In this document: positions 16,723 to 25,561 of the stretch, piece by piece
Layout of the letters: each line of letters starts with the position of its first letter
Numbering within the stretch: the first letter of the stretch is position 1
Assembly: GCA_037445875.1 (NCBI GenBank)
Contig: JBBIJR010000006.1
Span: 7,192 to 71,191, forward strand
Length of the DNA stretch: 64,000 bases
From: JBBIJR01 sp037445875
GTDB taxonomy: Bacteria; CLD3; SB21
Direction: 5' to 3'
Notes under the pieces: generated by a model
Databases searched by the model: none
What the model saw: only the letters and a program-made list of their open reading frames with translations
What the model was told of the DNA's origin: nothing
Program-made: the position numbers and the translations under genes

Positions 16723-19700
16723 ATGCAGGATAAGACTCAAAAATTCTCCCACTTCTATCTCACTGAGCTCCTTCATCACGTCAAGAGTATGAGCGAACAC
16801 CGGTATGACCCGGTGGAGTATGCGATCATACGAAAGATCACGCATTTCATCGTTGCATCCGACGTTCCCCTGAATCGCTTTACCCAGTTACGGTCGGTCG
16901 TTCAGCTCAAGCCCCTGACTGACTTTATCGTACAACGCTTGGAGCGAATGAAGGAACCGGATTTCCGGATGAGCCTGGTCATGTCTTCCCTCGAATCCGA
17001 TTCCGAGAAGATCTCGCAGATCTTTCATCAGATTCTGGAGAACGAGCCCGGCCGCAGACAACTGGAGACGGCTCTGGCTGCGCTGGGTCTCGACCTGGAT
17101 TTGGATTCACTTTCCCAGCTTTCCACAGCGGCGCCTCGGGGCCGAACCTCTGCATCGACCGTGACCTCGACCACGGCAGACACGGAACGAGCGGAGGCCT
17201 TTGACCGGGTGGGGGATGTCGTGGGCTTTCTCAACCGCCGTAAGCGCGGCGAGACACGCGAGAGCGGTAGCCGGGAGCCGGAGACCGTTCAGACGGTGGA
17301 GCAACCTGCGGTGGTCAAAGTTCCCGAAGGCGTCGACTTTGGATTGTTTACCCGAGATCTCAAGAACGTCCTCCTTGAGGCCGAGCGCTCACTCCTCGAA
17401 CTAGCCAAGAATCCCGGGTCGTCGCACCTGTTGACGGAAGCGGCCGATGCGCTCGGGGAGGTGAGAAAGATCACGCGCGTATACGGATTCGAAGAACTCA
17501 GCCAGGTCTGGGCGCGGTCCGAGAAGACACTCAACGACCTCGCGGACAACCTCGATGAGAAGAATCTGCAGATCACTCACGACGGCGTGGACCGTCTTCG
17601 TTCCATGGTCGGTGTGCTGGACCGATTCCGGTTTGCAGACTACGGCTCGGAAGGAGCGAAGCTGATACGATCCCTCGAAGATGTCCTGGCCCATGTGGAA
17701 TCGGGGCTGACGGCACGCGTGAGGCCGGTCCGTGTGGGCGAATCCGAGACGGGAAAACACCTCGAGCTGCCGGAATCCGAACCGGTCGAAAGGGAGTTCA
17801 TTCCGGATCTCCGTTCGATCGCCGCGGAAGACCTTGCGATTTTCAAGGACGAAATGTACTCGTATTTCGATTCGGTCGATTCGGCGCTGCTGGATCTGCA
17901 GAAGGACCTGGGGAATCTATCGGCGGTGAAGATCATTCATCTGTCGACGAAGAGTCTGACCACGGCGGCCCGCATGGTAAAACTGGAAGTGGTAGCCGAC
18001 CTGTGTCGGCGAGCATCGACGGCTTGTGCACGCGTCGTGAAATCGGGACGCCCGGTGACGGACACTTTTCCCGGACAGATCCTGCGCTTGCGATCGACGG
18101 TGCGGCTCCTGGCCGAGGGGCAGCCCGTCTTCGAATCCGATCTCGAAAACCTTCGCGCGTATTTTGAGGCGGGCATGTTGACTGCCGAGCCGGAGATCGT
18201 TGTGTCTGAGCTTCCGTCCGTCGTCAAAGAGGAGTCCCGGGTCACTCCGGCTTCGTCCGAATGGGTGGATGCCGTTCAACAGGTGCTTACCTCCCTCAAG
18301 GGCATCGAATCCTCGCTGATGAGTTCGCCGAATTTCCAACCGTCAGTCGTGGCATCACGCACGGCGGATGAGACGGCTATCGAGGAGAAGCCCGCACCGC
18401 CCACCCTGGCAGAGGTGGTGAGAGAGCGGCCAAGAAAGCCCGTTCGTGCACCGTTGGCGGAAAAGAAGAAAGCCGCCGCCTCTTCCGAACTGCTTTCCCT
18501 GATGGCAAACGACAACCTGGCAGCGGATCTCTCGGAGATCAAGGCGGACTCCTTCATGGAGCGGATTAACCACGATCCGGAGGACATCCCGGAAGTTCGC
18601 GCCCGAAGCAGGAAGAAAGGACAGGAAAGCATCCCGGAACCGATGGAGACGCCGGCACCACTACCCGAAATCGTTGAAGAACCTCAGCCATCGGAGGGCG
18701 CCGTGCTGATCCACGAATCGCACTTCAACGAGGTCGACGCGGAAATCCTGGAGATCTTTATTCAGGAATCGGATACGTACATGAAGGTCTTCGATCGTTC
18801 GTTGCAGCGCCTGAAGGACAATCTCAAGGACGATAACGCCATCAAAGATCTCGAACGAACGAGCCACAGCCTTAAGAGTTCGGCCCGGATGCTCGGTTTC
18901 GAACGGATCAGCGGGATGGCCGGTGCCATCGAGTTGATCAGCGAGAGGTATTTTGAAAAGGAGATAGCCTTTTCGCCGGAGATTCTCGAGCTCTTCAACG
19001 GCCTGGTGGAGGCGCTGCGATCGTTGTTCAGACGAAGGAAACATGACATCCAGTCGGTCGTCCGCCGCCTCGCGGACCTTGAAGAACAGCTGGGCGCTCC
19101 GGGTATTTTCACGCGCAACATCCCCGGGGCTTCGGACATGCCATCCACCGATACGGATCGTACCGGACGCGCCGAGATCCCCGCGACCGAGCCAAAGGGC
19201 GTTGGCGAAAAACAGCGGCCGAGCGGGGTGAAGGCCAAGACGGTAACGGCCGCGGCGGACTATTTTGCGGGTACGGGTGTGGATCAGGAGATCGTGGATA
19301 TTTTCAAGGAAGAAAGCCAGACGTACCTGAGCTTGGTCGCCGCCTCGCTTGCCGTTCTTGCGAAGGACGCGCAAGCCACCGCCGCCATGAAGGACATGGA
19401 AAAAGCAGCCCACAGCCTTCGCAGTTCTGCGAAGATGCTGGGATTCCAAAAAATCAGCGATGTTGTCCGCCCGGTGGAGGGCATCGCCGAACGGCTGTAC
19501 CGGTCTTCCCTTTCCGTTTCTCCCGAGGTCATGCTCGCACTGCGCGAGGCCGGAGATGTGCTCGACCTTCTGGTATCCGGCAAAGACACCGACGTTGCAT
19601 CGGTGGTCGAAAAACTGGAACGCCTTGAACGTGAACCGGCAATTTCCGCTTCGCCCACCGCCGAGTCGGACCGGGAGTCGGTGAAAACGCGCGAAGGGAC

Positions 19701-19854
19701 GAGTTCGGGTGTCCCCAGAATACGCAAGGCGGAGAAGAAGGACAGGGACATACCCGATTTTCAGATCAAGGGAGATCCGATTTTCAAGCGCCTCTTTCAA
19801 GGTGAAGAAGACGTTCTAAAGGAGATGGCTCATGTGTCCGACCAGCAATCGTAA
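16723..19854 (+). CDS. Large protein with two canonical and two degenerate HPt domains
   Basis: 1043 residues with no histidine-kinase ATPase domain visible. Residues 1-140 are helical and unassigned. Residues ~205-300 and ~365-470 look like HPt four-helix bundles without the usual HxxKxx motif. Canonical HPt domains lie around His715 (HSLKSSARMLGF) and His897 (HSLRSSAKMLGF), separated by charged linkers. HPt domains carry phosphate between receivers. The adjacent receiver gene is the obvious partner. The organisation recalls the HPt arrays of PilL/ChpA-like chemosensory proteins, but CheA catalytic and CheW parts are missing. The start is ATG 16723; an in-frame stop precedes it by two codons. 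The 3' end overlaps the next gene by 23 nt. Confidence 0.85.
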   Translation: MQDKTQKFSHFYLTELLHHVKSMSEHRYDPVEYAIIRKITHFIVASDVPLNRFTQLRSVVQLKPLTDFIVQRLERMKEPDFRMSLVMSSLESDSEKISQIFHQILENEPGRRQLETALAALGLDLDLDSLSQLSTAAPRGRTSASTVTSTTADTERAEAFDRVGDVVGFLNRRKRGETRESGSREPETVQTVEQPAVVKVPEGVDFGLFTRDLKNVLLEAERSLLELAKNPGSSHLLTEAADALGEVRKITRVYGFEELSQVWARSEKTLNDLADNLDEKNLQITHDGVDRLRSMVGVLDRFRFADYGSEGAKLIRSLEDVLAHVESGLTARVRPVRVGESETGKHLELPESEPVEREFIPDLRSIAAEDLAIFKDEMYSYFDSVDSALLDLQKDLGNLSAVKIIHLSTKSLTTAARMVKLEVVADLCRRASTACARVVKSGRPVTDTFPGQILRLRSTVRLLAEGQPVFESDLENLRAYFEAGMLTAEPEIVVSELPSVVKEESRVTPASSEWVDAVQQVLTSLKGIESSLMSSPNFQPSVVASRTADETAIEEKPAPPTLAEVVRERPRKPVRAPLAEKKKAAASSELLSLMANDNLAADLSEIKADSFMERINHDPEDIPEVRARSRKKGQESIPEPMETPAPLPEIVEEPQPSEGAVLIHESHFNEVDAEILEIFIQESDTYMKVFDRSLQRLKDNLKDDNAIKDLERTSHSLKSSARMLGFERISGMAGAIELISERYFEKEIAFSPEILELFNGLVEALRSLFRRRKHDIQSVVRRLADLEEQLGAPGIFTRNIPGASDMPSTDTDRTGRAEIPATEPKGVGEKQRPSGVKAKTVTAAADYFAGTGVDQEIVDIFKEESQTYLSLVAASLAVLAKDAQATAAMKDMEKAAHSLRSSAKMLGFQKISDVVRPVEGIAERLYRSSLSVSPEVMLALREAGDVLDLLVSGKDTDVASVVEKLERLEREPAISASPTAESDRESVKTREGTSSGVPRIRKAEKKDRDIPDFQIKGDPIFKRLFQGEEDVLKEMAHVSDQQS

Positions 19855-21439
19855 GCTCATTCGTTTATTCTGGCGGCTTGGCGTCGTATGGGGACTTCTC
19901 GGAGCGTTCGGCGCCACGCACGGCGCGACGACGTCGGGCACGCTGAGAGTGGACGAGACGTGGGAGGGAGTGGTCCAGGTCACCGGCGACGTGGTCGTAC
20001 CGGAAGGACGCACGCTGGTGATCAAACCGAACGCCGTTATCAAGTTTGCGGCGGGCCGCGACGATCAATCGTCCGGTTACGACGCGGAAAAATGCGAATT
20101 GATCATCGAAGGAACGCTGAAGGCCGAGGGGAAAGAGAAATACGAAATACGCTTCACGTCCAGCAGTTTCACGCTGCCAGGAGAGTCGGGCGGCGGTCCG
20201 TCCCAACCGCAATCGGGCGACTGGTATGGGATTGTCTTCCGAAAGGGATTGAGCGATCGCAGCATCATCTCCAACAGCATTATCGAGTACGGATACGACG
20301 GTGTGACCTGCATCAACGCGTCCCCGCGTCTCTTCCGAAACCGTATCGAGGCGAACTACTGGAATGGGATTCTGTGTGACATCCTCTCCTCGCCTAAAAT
20401 CAACAACAACCAGATCCTGAACAACGGCTATGCAGGCGTTAACTGCAAGATCCAGTCGAGTCCCAGTATCAGCAGCAACGAGATCAGCGGCAACCGGTAC
20501 GGCGTGCTGGTCCAGGATGTTTCCGCTCCGGTCATAGGAGACCTGCGGCTCGGGGAGAACATCGGCAAGAATGCCATCTACGGAAACCTCGAGTACAACC
20601 TGTACAATCACACCAAGCAGGTCGTTTACGCACAGCGCAACGACTGGGGAGATAACGCAAATGCCGACCGATGGATTCGCGATGACGATGAAAACCGGAA
20701 GTACGGGCTGGTTGTATATACACCGGTTTTCAACAGCGGCAAGGTGTCGTACCTTGAATTTCAGTCGTTGGCGGCCACGGTTCCCTCGGTCACCGAAGGA
20801 GACCGGCAGAAAAAACAGCAAGAAGAACTGGCGGTGCTGAAAAAGCAGGTTGAGGAACAGAAAGCCCTGACGACGAGCGTGACCGGCACGACGACAGCCG
20901 TCACGGGCAAGCCCAAGGAGTCCCTCGCCGAGTTGAAGAAGAAGGAAGAACAACAGAAAGAGGCGGAACGTCTCCGATTGCTGGAAGAGCAGCTCAAGCA
21001 GCAGGAACAAATCCGACTGGAACAGGAGCGGCAGCTGGCGCTGAAGAAACAGCAGGAAGAAGAAGAGAAGAAGATCATGGCGGCGTCTCTGGCGGCTTCT
21101 AAGAAGGAAACCAAGACGGTGGCCGCCGCGACCTTCGTCGCGACCAAAATGGTCAATGAGCTGGACAATCAGCCCAAACCAGTCAAGAAAGTCAGTCCGG
21201 TTCTGCCCGACCTCGCCAAACAGGCCAAGATCAGCGGAACTGTTTCACTGCGGGTTCTGGTGGGAACCGACGGCAAGCCGGAAGAAATCTACATTGCCAA
21301 GCGCATAGGCAACAAAGACTTTGACCAGATGATCAACGATGAAGCAATCGCCACCATCAAACAATGGGCATTTGAACCGGGGATCTCCGGGGGCCAAACC
21401 GTGAAGTACTGGACAATCGTTAACCTGTTATTCAAGTAG
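19832..21439 (+). CDS. Beta-helix/coiled-coil protein with TonB C-terminal domain
   Basis: 535 residues from ATG 19832, with AAGGAG 7 nt upstream, inside the end of the HPt gene. Residues 1-32 are a signal peptide or anchor (basic start, hydrophobic core, ATHGA). Residues ~35-300 form a right-handed parallel beta-helix (NosD/PbH1-like, with repeated N-G-x-G/V-N turns such as GYDGVTCINASPRLFRNRIEANY). Residues ~320-430 are a Q/E/K-rich coiled coil. Residues ~453-535 are a TonB C-terminal domain (GTVSLRVLVGTDGKPEEI, then AIATIKQWAFEPG). TonB domains normally couple ExbB/ExbD energy to outer-membrane receptors. Fusion behind a beta-helix is unusual, and ExbB/D are encoded elsewhere in this window. 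Confidence 0.85.
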   Translation: MCPTSNRKLIRLFWRLGVVWGLLGAFGATHGATTSGTLRVDETWEGVVQVTGDVVVPEGRTLVIKPNAVIKFAAGRDDQSSGYDAEKCELIIEGTLKAEGKEKYEIRFTSSSFTLPGESGGGPSQPQSGDWYGIVFRKGLSDRSIISNSIIEYGYDGVTCINASPRLFRNRIEANYWNGILCDILSSPKINNNQILNNGYAGVNCKIQSSPSISSNEISGNRYGVLVQDVSAPVIGDLRLGENIGKNAIYGNLEYNLYNHTKQVVYAQRNDWGDNANADRWIRDDDENRKYGLVVYTPVFNSGKVSYLEFQSLAATVPSVTEGDRQKKQQEELAVLKKQVEEQKALTTSVTGTTTAVTGKPKESLAELKKKEEQQKEAERLRLLEEQLKQQEQIRLEQERQLALKKQQEEEEKKIMAASLAASKKETKTVAAATFVATKMVNELDNQPKPVKKVSPVLPDLAKQAKISGTVSLRVLVGTDGKPEEIYIAKRIGNKDFDQMINDEAIATIKQWAFEPGISGGQTVKYWTIVNLLFK

Positions 21440-21465
21440 TCCGCAATAGGAAATCTGCATCAGAC

Positions 21466-21492
21466 AAAACCCGCGTCGAGCGGGTTTTCTTA
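21466..21492. terminator. Bidirectional intrinsic terminator
   Basis: AAAACCCGC (21466-21474) and GCGGGTTTT (21480-21488) form a perfect 9-bp stem with a 5-nt loop. Both strands end in TTTT. It separates the TonB-domain gene (+) from the convergent lipoprotein gene (-). Confidence 0.88.
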
Positions 21493-21498
21493 TGTCCT

Positions 21499-21915
21499 TC
21501 ACCGAGGCAGAGCACCGTTGAGGACCCATGTCCGGATCGTGTCGATCTCGGCCGGGCCCAGGTACGGACCGCCGAGAGGCATTCGCTCGGTGCCCGGAAC
21601 GATATTGACTCCCTCTATCTTCCTTACCAGATAACTGTTGTCGGGGTCGAACGGATTGATCCGAAGAAGAGAAGGATTCTCCTGGCTGGGTACGCTCACG
21701 ATGTTGTCGTACGCCGAGCCCTCGGATAGATCCTGGTTCTGCTGTGGGCTCGATCCGGCGTGACAGCCGACGAACGCACAGTTTGCGTCAAAAATCGTCT
21801 GGACGTTGACCGGAACCAACCGCGTTCCCGATCCCTTTTCATCGAGATCTCCGCACGCGGCCAAAGACAGAAACACGGAGAAGGCAGCCAGGCAACATGA
21901 TGTGGCTGAACGCAT
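21499..21915 (-). CDS. Small cytochrome-like lipoprotein with a CX4CH motif
   Basis: 138 residues. The signal peptide ends in a lipobox (LAAC). The single candidate haem site is CAFVGCH (Cys46-His52), a CX4CH spacing instead of CX2CH. The remainder (YDNIVSVPSQENPSLLRINP and MPLGG.YLGPAEIDTIRTWV) aligns by eye with the N-terminal domain of the next gene product, whose equivalent site is CVTCH, so this is a planctomycete-type (PSCyt1-like) cytochrome domain. It may bind haem covalently through the longer motif, or may have lost haem. It lies 19 nt downstream of that gene and is presumably co-transcribed. Confidence 0.78.
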   Translation of the reverse strand: MRSATSCCLAAFSVFLSLAACGDLDEKGSGTRLVPVNVQTIFDANCAFVGCHAGSSPQQNQDLSEGSAYDNIVSVPSQENPSLLRINPFDPDNSYLVRKIEGVNIVPGTERMPLGGPYLGPAEIDTIRTWVLNGALPR

Positions 21916-21934
21916 GATTCCTCCTATCTAAGCA

Positions 21935-23185
21935 TTACCATTTGAATTGACGGAAGATGTTGAAACCAAAATGGAAGTTGGGACCCCGGTCGAACGGCCG
22001 GTTCTTCCCGATGGATGAGCTTCCCGCCACGTACTGGTTTGTGTGGAGCAGTTGGGTGTTGGACAGGACAACCTCGAACACGTGGAGGCGGATTTTGTAG
22101 GCCAATCCGACGGACCATGTATTAAATCGACGGTCGCCGGAAAACTTGTTGCCGCGGTAGCCGTCCAGGCGAGGAATGTACTCGACCAATAGACCGACGT
22201 TCTGGGCGGGGGTATACTGCACGCCGAGTCCGATCGCAAACGTATAGCGGGTGTCACGAAAGAACGTTGTATCGCGAATGATCGTTGTGTTGTGGTTGGA
22301 TCGGAAAGCGAAAGACGGTACCACGAGGATCGACACTTGATCGTGCAGTCGGGAAGCCGCCAGCAGTTGAACGTTGGGGGAAAAGCGGTTTGCCCCGTTG
22401 TCCGCACGGCTGATCCAATCGAAGCCCGCATAAAAACCGAGGGACAAAGGCAAGCCGGGCTGCTGGAGGAAGGGAACATATTTTACGGCCACCTCCACGT
22501 CCTTGCTCGCGCCGGTCCGCCGCACGAGGAGGTCTGCACGGTCGGCCAACGCCAACGACAGGTTGATGCTCGTGAACGCCCCGTTGTCCAGCCCAAAGAA
22601 GCTGTTCAACGTGTTGTTCCCGCTGCCGTTCATCAGCGCAAAGCGATGCAGGATGCGGAATTCAGCCGTGCGCGAGCCCAGCACGCGGGTCGTGGGCAGA
22701 TTGATCAGCTGGGTCCCGAGGAACGTTTCCATCCGGGCTTCGCCTGTCGATTCGGTGGATGAACCGGAGCTTTCCGTTGAGACCTGACCCCAGAGCTCGC
22801 CCGGGAAGGAGTTGATCCACTCCCGGATGGCCTGGATTTCCGACTCGGGCAGCCTGTCGCCGTCAAGCGGCATGCCTTCCTCTTGGTACGGATGGCTCTC
22901 ATGCTGACGCAGCACTTTCCGGAACAAGTAACTTCCGTAAGGATTGTTCGGATCGATGCGTTTCAGCGAAGGATCTTCTTTGCTGTATACGTTGACGATA
23001 TTTTTGTAGCTCATTCCGCGTTCGAGCGACATCCCGACAGGGGCCTCATCGGTCGAGTGGCAGGTGACACACTTCGAATCGAAGATGGCCTGGACACGCG
23101 CGAAACGCTGACCGTGGTCCTGAGCCGCGGCGGCAGCGGCTATGAGGGCCAGGAAACCGATCACGCCGGTTATACGGACATGCAT
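21935..23185 (-). CDS. Monohaem cytochrome fused to a DUF5777-like beta-barrel
   Basis: 416 residues: signal peptide (ends AAAAAAQ), a c-type haem domain with CVTCH near residue 40 and the MPLDG...LPESEIQAIREWI ending typical of PSCyt1-like domains (about 25-130), a Ser/Thr/Glu-rich linker (about 135-150), and a C-terminal ~265-residue beta-strand-rich part ending in FRQFKW, with sequence typical of an outer-membrane barrel (FRILHRFALMNGSGNNTL). That part resembles the DUF5777 family found beside haem proteins in FCB bacteria. The C-terminal aromatic residue supports insertion by the Bam machinery. It may deliver electrons to or from a barrel-bound partner. The family name is recalled, not searched. 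Confidence 0.78.
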   Translation of the reverse strand: MHVRITGVIGFLALIAAAAAAQDHGQRFARVQAIFDSKCVTCHSTDEAPVGMSLERGMSYKNIVNVYSKEDPSLKRIDPNNPYGSYLFRKVLRQHESHPYQEEGMPLDGDRLPESEIQAIREWINSFPGELWGQVSTESSGSSTESTGEARMETFLGTQLINLPTTRVLGSRTAEFRILHRFALMNGSGNNTLNSFFGLDNGAFTSINLSLALADRADLLVRRTGASKDVEVAVKYVPFLQQPGLPLSLGFYAGFDWISRADNGANRFSPNVQLLAASRLHDQVSILVVPSFAFRSNHNTTIIRDTTFFRDTRYTFAIGLGVQYTPAQNVGLLVEYIPRLDGYRGNKFSGDRRFNTWSVGLAYKIRLHVFEVVLSNTQLLHTNQYVAGSSSIGKNRPFDRGPNFHFGFNIFRQFKW

Positions 23186-23206
23186 GCCGTTGGTCCTTTC
23201 CGTTGG

Positions 23207-24370
23207 TTAGAAACGAAGTAGCGCTCCGATATCGCCCATGATCTTCATCCGGGAGTTTTCGGCGGTGTTCTCCACGCGACATCCCTGCATGTACGCGTAG
23301 GTGATGGCCTCTTCCACCACGTCGTCCAGCAGGTGGACGGGTCCGGAACAGATCGGGCACGAGTCGGCATCGCCCTTCTCGTCCGGGATTCCGATGAAGA
23401 AGCACTTGTGGCAGACAAAGCCGGGGGCCTGGAAGCCCTTGGTCACCATGAGGGTCTGGACGCCGCCCCGCCGCAGGGACTGGAGCGTGGGCTGCAGACC
23501 CACAACACCCTTGCCTCCGCTCCCCTGCGATTCGCCCCGAAGGCGGTCGATCAATTCAAGTTCGTATTTGTGTTCGGCCTTTCGTGCAACCTCCTCCGAT
23601 TTTTTCAGTACCCCGCTCAAGGGGGCATCAGGCTCGACGACCATGTGCCCGATGATCTTCTTGCGTGCGGCGGCGGACAGTGTGGACTCGAATTGCGTAA
23701 TCATGTTCTGACGGCCCCCGACGACCAACCACATCATGTCCTTGCTGTCCATCAGTTTTTCCGTTTCGGCCGCAATGCGTTTGAAGTGTTTGGCGACCAT
23801 TTCGTCGTGGGCGCGGTCGATGTTGCGTTCCTGAATGCCCTCCAGGCCGCCGTACTTCACTTTGGCCTGCACGTCATCCACCCAGGTGAGGTGTTCACGT
23901 GCAAATCCGAGCGTAACGTCAAACAACTTGGCCTTTGTGCTGTCCACGAGGACGACCGCGTAGCTCCGGTTCTCGCACAGCAGGTCGCTGAGCGGCCGCA
24001 CATAAGGATCGTAGTCCACATTGAGGTAGTCCGGGACGGCGACGGGCAATTCAAACACTTCCCAGTAGTGCAGAATCGTCGAGGAAAAAGCAACCAGACC
24101 CTTGGAGGCTTGCTTATGTACGAATTCGTGCAAGACGAAGTTCTCCAGTCTGGAGAAATCATGCTCGATGGACTGGACCTGGTTGCGATCGAGACGACGC
24201 TCGCTCTTGACCGCATCGAGACGCTGCCGCCTTTCTTTGAGAACGGCCTTGAAAGCGATTTTGTAGTCATGATGGTGCGCGGTACGGTCAATGTTCAGAT
24301 AGAGGCTGGTGATAAAGTTGTCTTTGCTGCCCATTTTCGACAGCCGCTCGATCGTCTTTTGTGTTAACAT
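23207..24370 (-). CDS. eRF1-like bacterial release-factor-family protein (baeRF-type) with zinc ribbon
   Basis: 387 residues from ATG 24370, with GGAGG 7 nt upstream. An earlier in-frame ATG at 24418 lacks a site. The N-terminal segment (SLYLNIDRTAHHHDYKIAFK) and middle domain (YAVVLVDSTKAKLFDV, then WLVVGGRQNMITQF) match the archaeo-eukaryotic release-factor-like families of bacteria. The C-terminus carries four Cys in a CxxC...CPIC ribbon (FVCHKCFF, DSCPICSG), as in domain 3 of archaeal aRF1. Proposed family roles are ribosome rescue or peptidyl-tRNA hydrolysis. None is proven. It lies 21 nt upstream of the cytochrome-barrel gene. Confidence 0.8.
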   Translation of the reverse strand: MLTQKTIERLSKMGSKDNFITSLYLNIDRTAHHHDYKIAFKAVLKERRQRLDAVKSERRLDRNQVQSIEHDFSRLENFVLHEFVHKQASKGLVAFSSTILHYWEVFELPVAVPDYLNVDYDPYVRPLSDLLCENRSYAVVLVDSTKAKLFDVTLGFAREHLTWVDDVQAKVKYGGLEGIQERNIDRAHDEMVAKHFKRIAAETEKLMDSKDMMWLVVGGRQNMITQFESTLSAAARKKIIGHMVVEPDAPLSGVLKKSEEVARKAEHKYELELIDRLRGESQGSGGKGVVGLQPTLQSLRRGGVQTLMVTKGFQAPGFVCHKCFFIGIPDEKGDADSCPICSGPVHLLDDVVEEAITYAYMQGCRVENTAENSRMKIMGDIGALLRF

Positions 24371-24489
24371 GAGCGCCTCCTTGGTGAGAATGAACGCCGG
24401 GGAGTCGGACAGGAACACGGGCGCGGACGCCGTGCGACCCGAAGGTTCGTCCGGACGCCTTCTCCAACGCCGTTGTCTGCGATATGAAC

Positions 24490-25491
24490 TTAGAACTCAA
24501 GAAGGGCCTTTGAGCCCTGATAGGATTCTCTTCTTTCCAGTTCCTGGTGGACCCGTTGGGCCATGATAGGGCCGTCGACATCCCATCGGGGGGCGACCAA
24601 CAGGGCGTCGGGCGCGTCTCCGTACAGGCGCTGCACGGCAACGCGCGGAGACAGCCGCTCCAGGAAATCCGCCAGCAATTGCACATACTCCTCGAGGTCC
24701 AGGAGTCGAAAAGGTTCGATTCGATAACGGTGAGCCAGGGCAGTACCCTTTACGATATGCAGATTGTGCAGCTTCAGAAACCGCACGGGCAGGGAGGACA
24801 GCGCCGGAGCCGCTTCCAGCATCCGGTCACGGGTCTCCACGGGAAATCCGAGGATCAAGTGGGCTCCGACGTCGATCCCGCGGGCTGCCGTGCGCTGCAC
24901 GGCATCGACAAAACAAGCGAAGTCGTGACCACGATTGGCCCACTGCAGCGTTTCGTCGTGAATCGACTCGCAGCCGTACTCCACGCTGACATAGCATCGC
25001 CGGCCGAGCTCTTCGAGCAAATCGAGTTTGGATTCCTCGACGCAATCCGGACGCGTCCCGATTGCCAAACCGATAATGCCCGGTTGGTCCAGGGCTTCGA
25101 GGTACAGCCTGCGAAGGACGTCCACCGGCGCGTACGTATTACTGTACGCCTGGAAATAGGCAAGAAATCGGTCGGTATGGAATCGCCGCTTCAAGGCTGG
25201 CAGCGCTTCGGCGATCTGGCGGCCTATACGTTGTGACGGGGCGAGGCTCTTGTGGGTGCGGTAGTTATGGGAGGCGGGACTGAAGCCGTCGTTGTTGCAG
25301 TAGACGCATCCTCCCACGGCCACTGTGCCGTCACGGTTGGGGCAGGTGAAACCGGCGTCCACCGTCACGCGGTGAACGCGGCTGCCGAATCGGGAACGGA
25401 TCCATTGATTATAACTGAAGAAACGCAGGCGATCCGACACCGTCTCGGTGCGCTCCAAGGTTGGCTCCTGTAGGGCAGGGACAAAGGCCAT
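24490..25491 (-). CDS. Radical SAM protein, TIGR01212/YhcC family
   Basis: 333 residues. The iron-sulphur binding segment is CPNRDGTVAVGGCVYC, a CX11CX2C spacing typical of YhcC rather than the usual CX3CX2C. The preceding stretch (VHRVTVDAGFTCPNRDG) and the later VSVEYGCESIHDETLQWANRGH and HLILGFPVET are family signatures. It binds a 4Fe-4S cluster and S-adenosylmethionine. The reaction is unknown. The ATG at 25491 has no strong ribosome site. GTG 25440 is an alternative start. A promoter at 25521-25549 heads this gene, so it starts a unit separate from the cytochromes. Confidence 0.92.
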   Translation of the reverse strand: MAFVPALQEPTLERTETVSDRLRFFSYNQWIRSRFGSRVHRVTVDAGFTCPNRDGTVAVGGCVYCNNDGFSPASHNYRTHKSLAPSQRIGRQIAEALPALKRRFHTDRFLAYFQAYSNTYAPVDVLRRLYLEALDQPGIIGLAIGTRPDCVEESKLDLLEELGRRCYVSVEYGCESIHDETLQWANRGHDFACFVDAVQRTAARGIDVGAHLILGFPVETRDRMLEAAPALSSLPVRFLKLHNLHIVKGTALAHRYRIEPFRLLDLEEYVQLLADFLERLSPRVAVQRLYGDAPDALLVAPRWDVDGPIMAQRVHQELERRESYQGSKALLEF

Positions 25492-25520
25492 TCAACAACG
25501 GTATGGTGTGGTGCACTTCC

Positions 25521-25549
25521 AATATAGGCACCTCGCATCCGAAAATCAA
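25521..25549 (-). promoter_or_regulatory. Sigma-70-like promoter for the radical SAM/baeRF/cytochrome unit
   Basis: Minus-strand TTGATT (25549-25544), 17-bp spacer and TATATT (25526-25521) within the 70-bp gap between the beta-barrel gene and the radical SAM gene. Initiation near 25514 leaves a short leader. Confidence 0.55.
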
Positions 25550-25561
25550 GAATTCCCGCCG

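Noticed and set aside
17028..19800. Minus-strand frames of 379 and 158 residues in the HPt gene
   Set aside because: They are shadows of the helical HPt coding region without motifs.
23333..24367. 344-residue plus-strand frame opposite the baeRF gene
   Set aside because: No domains; the minus reading carries the zinc ribbon and a good ribosome site.
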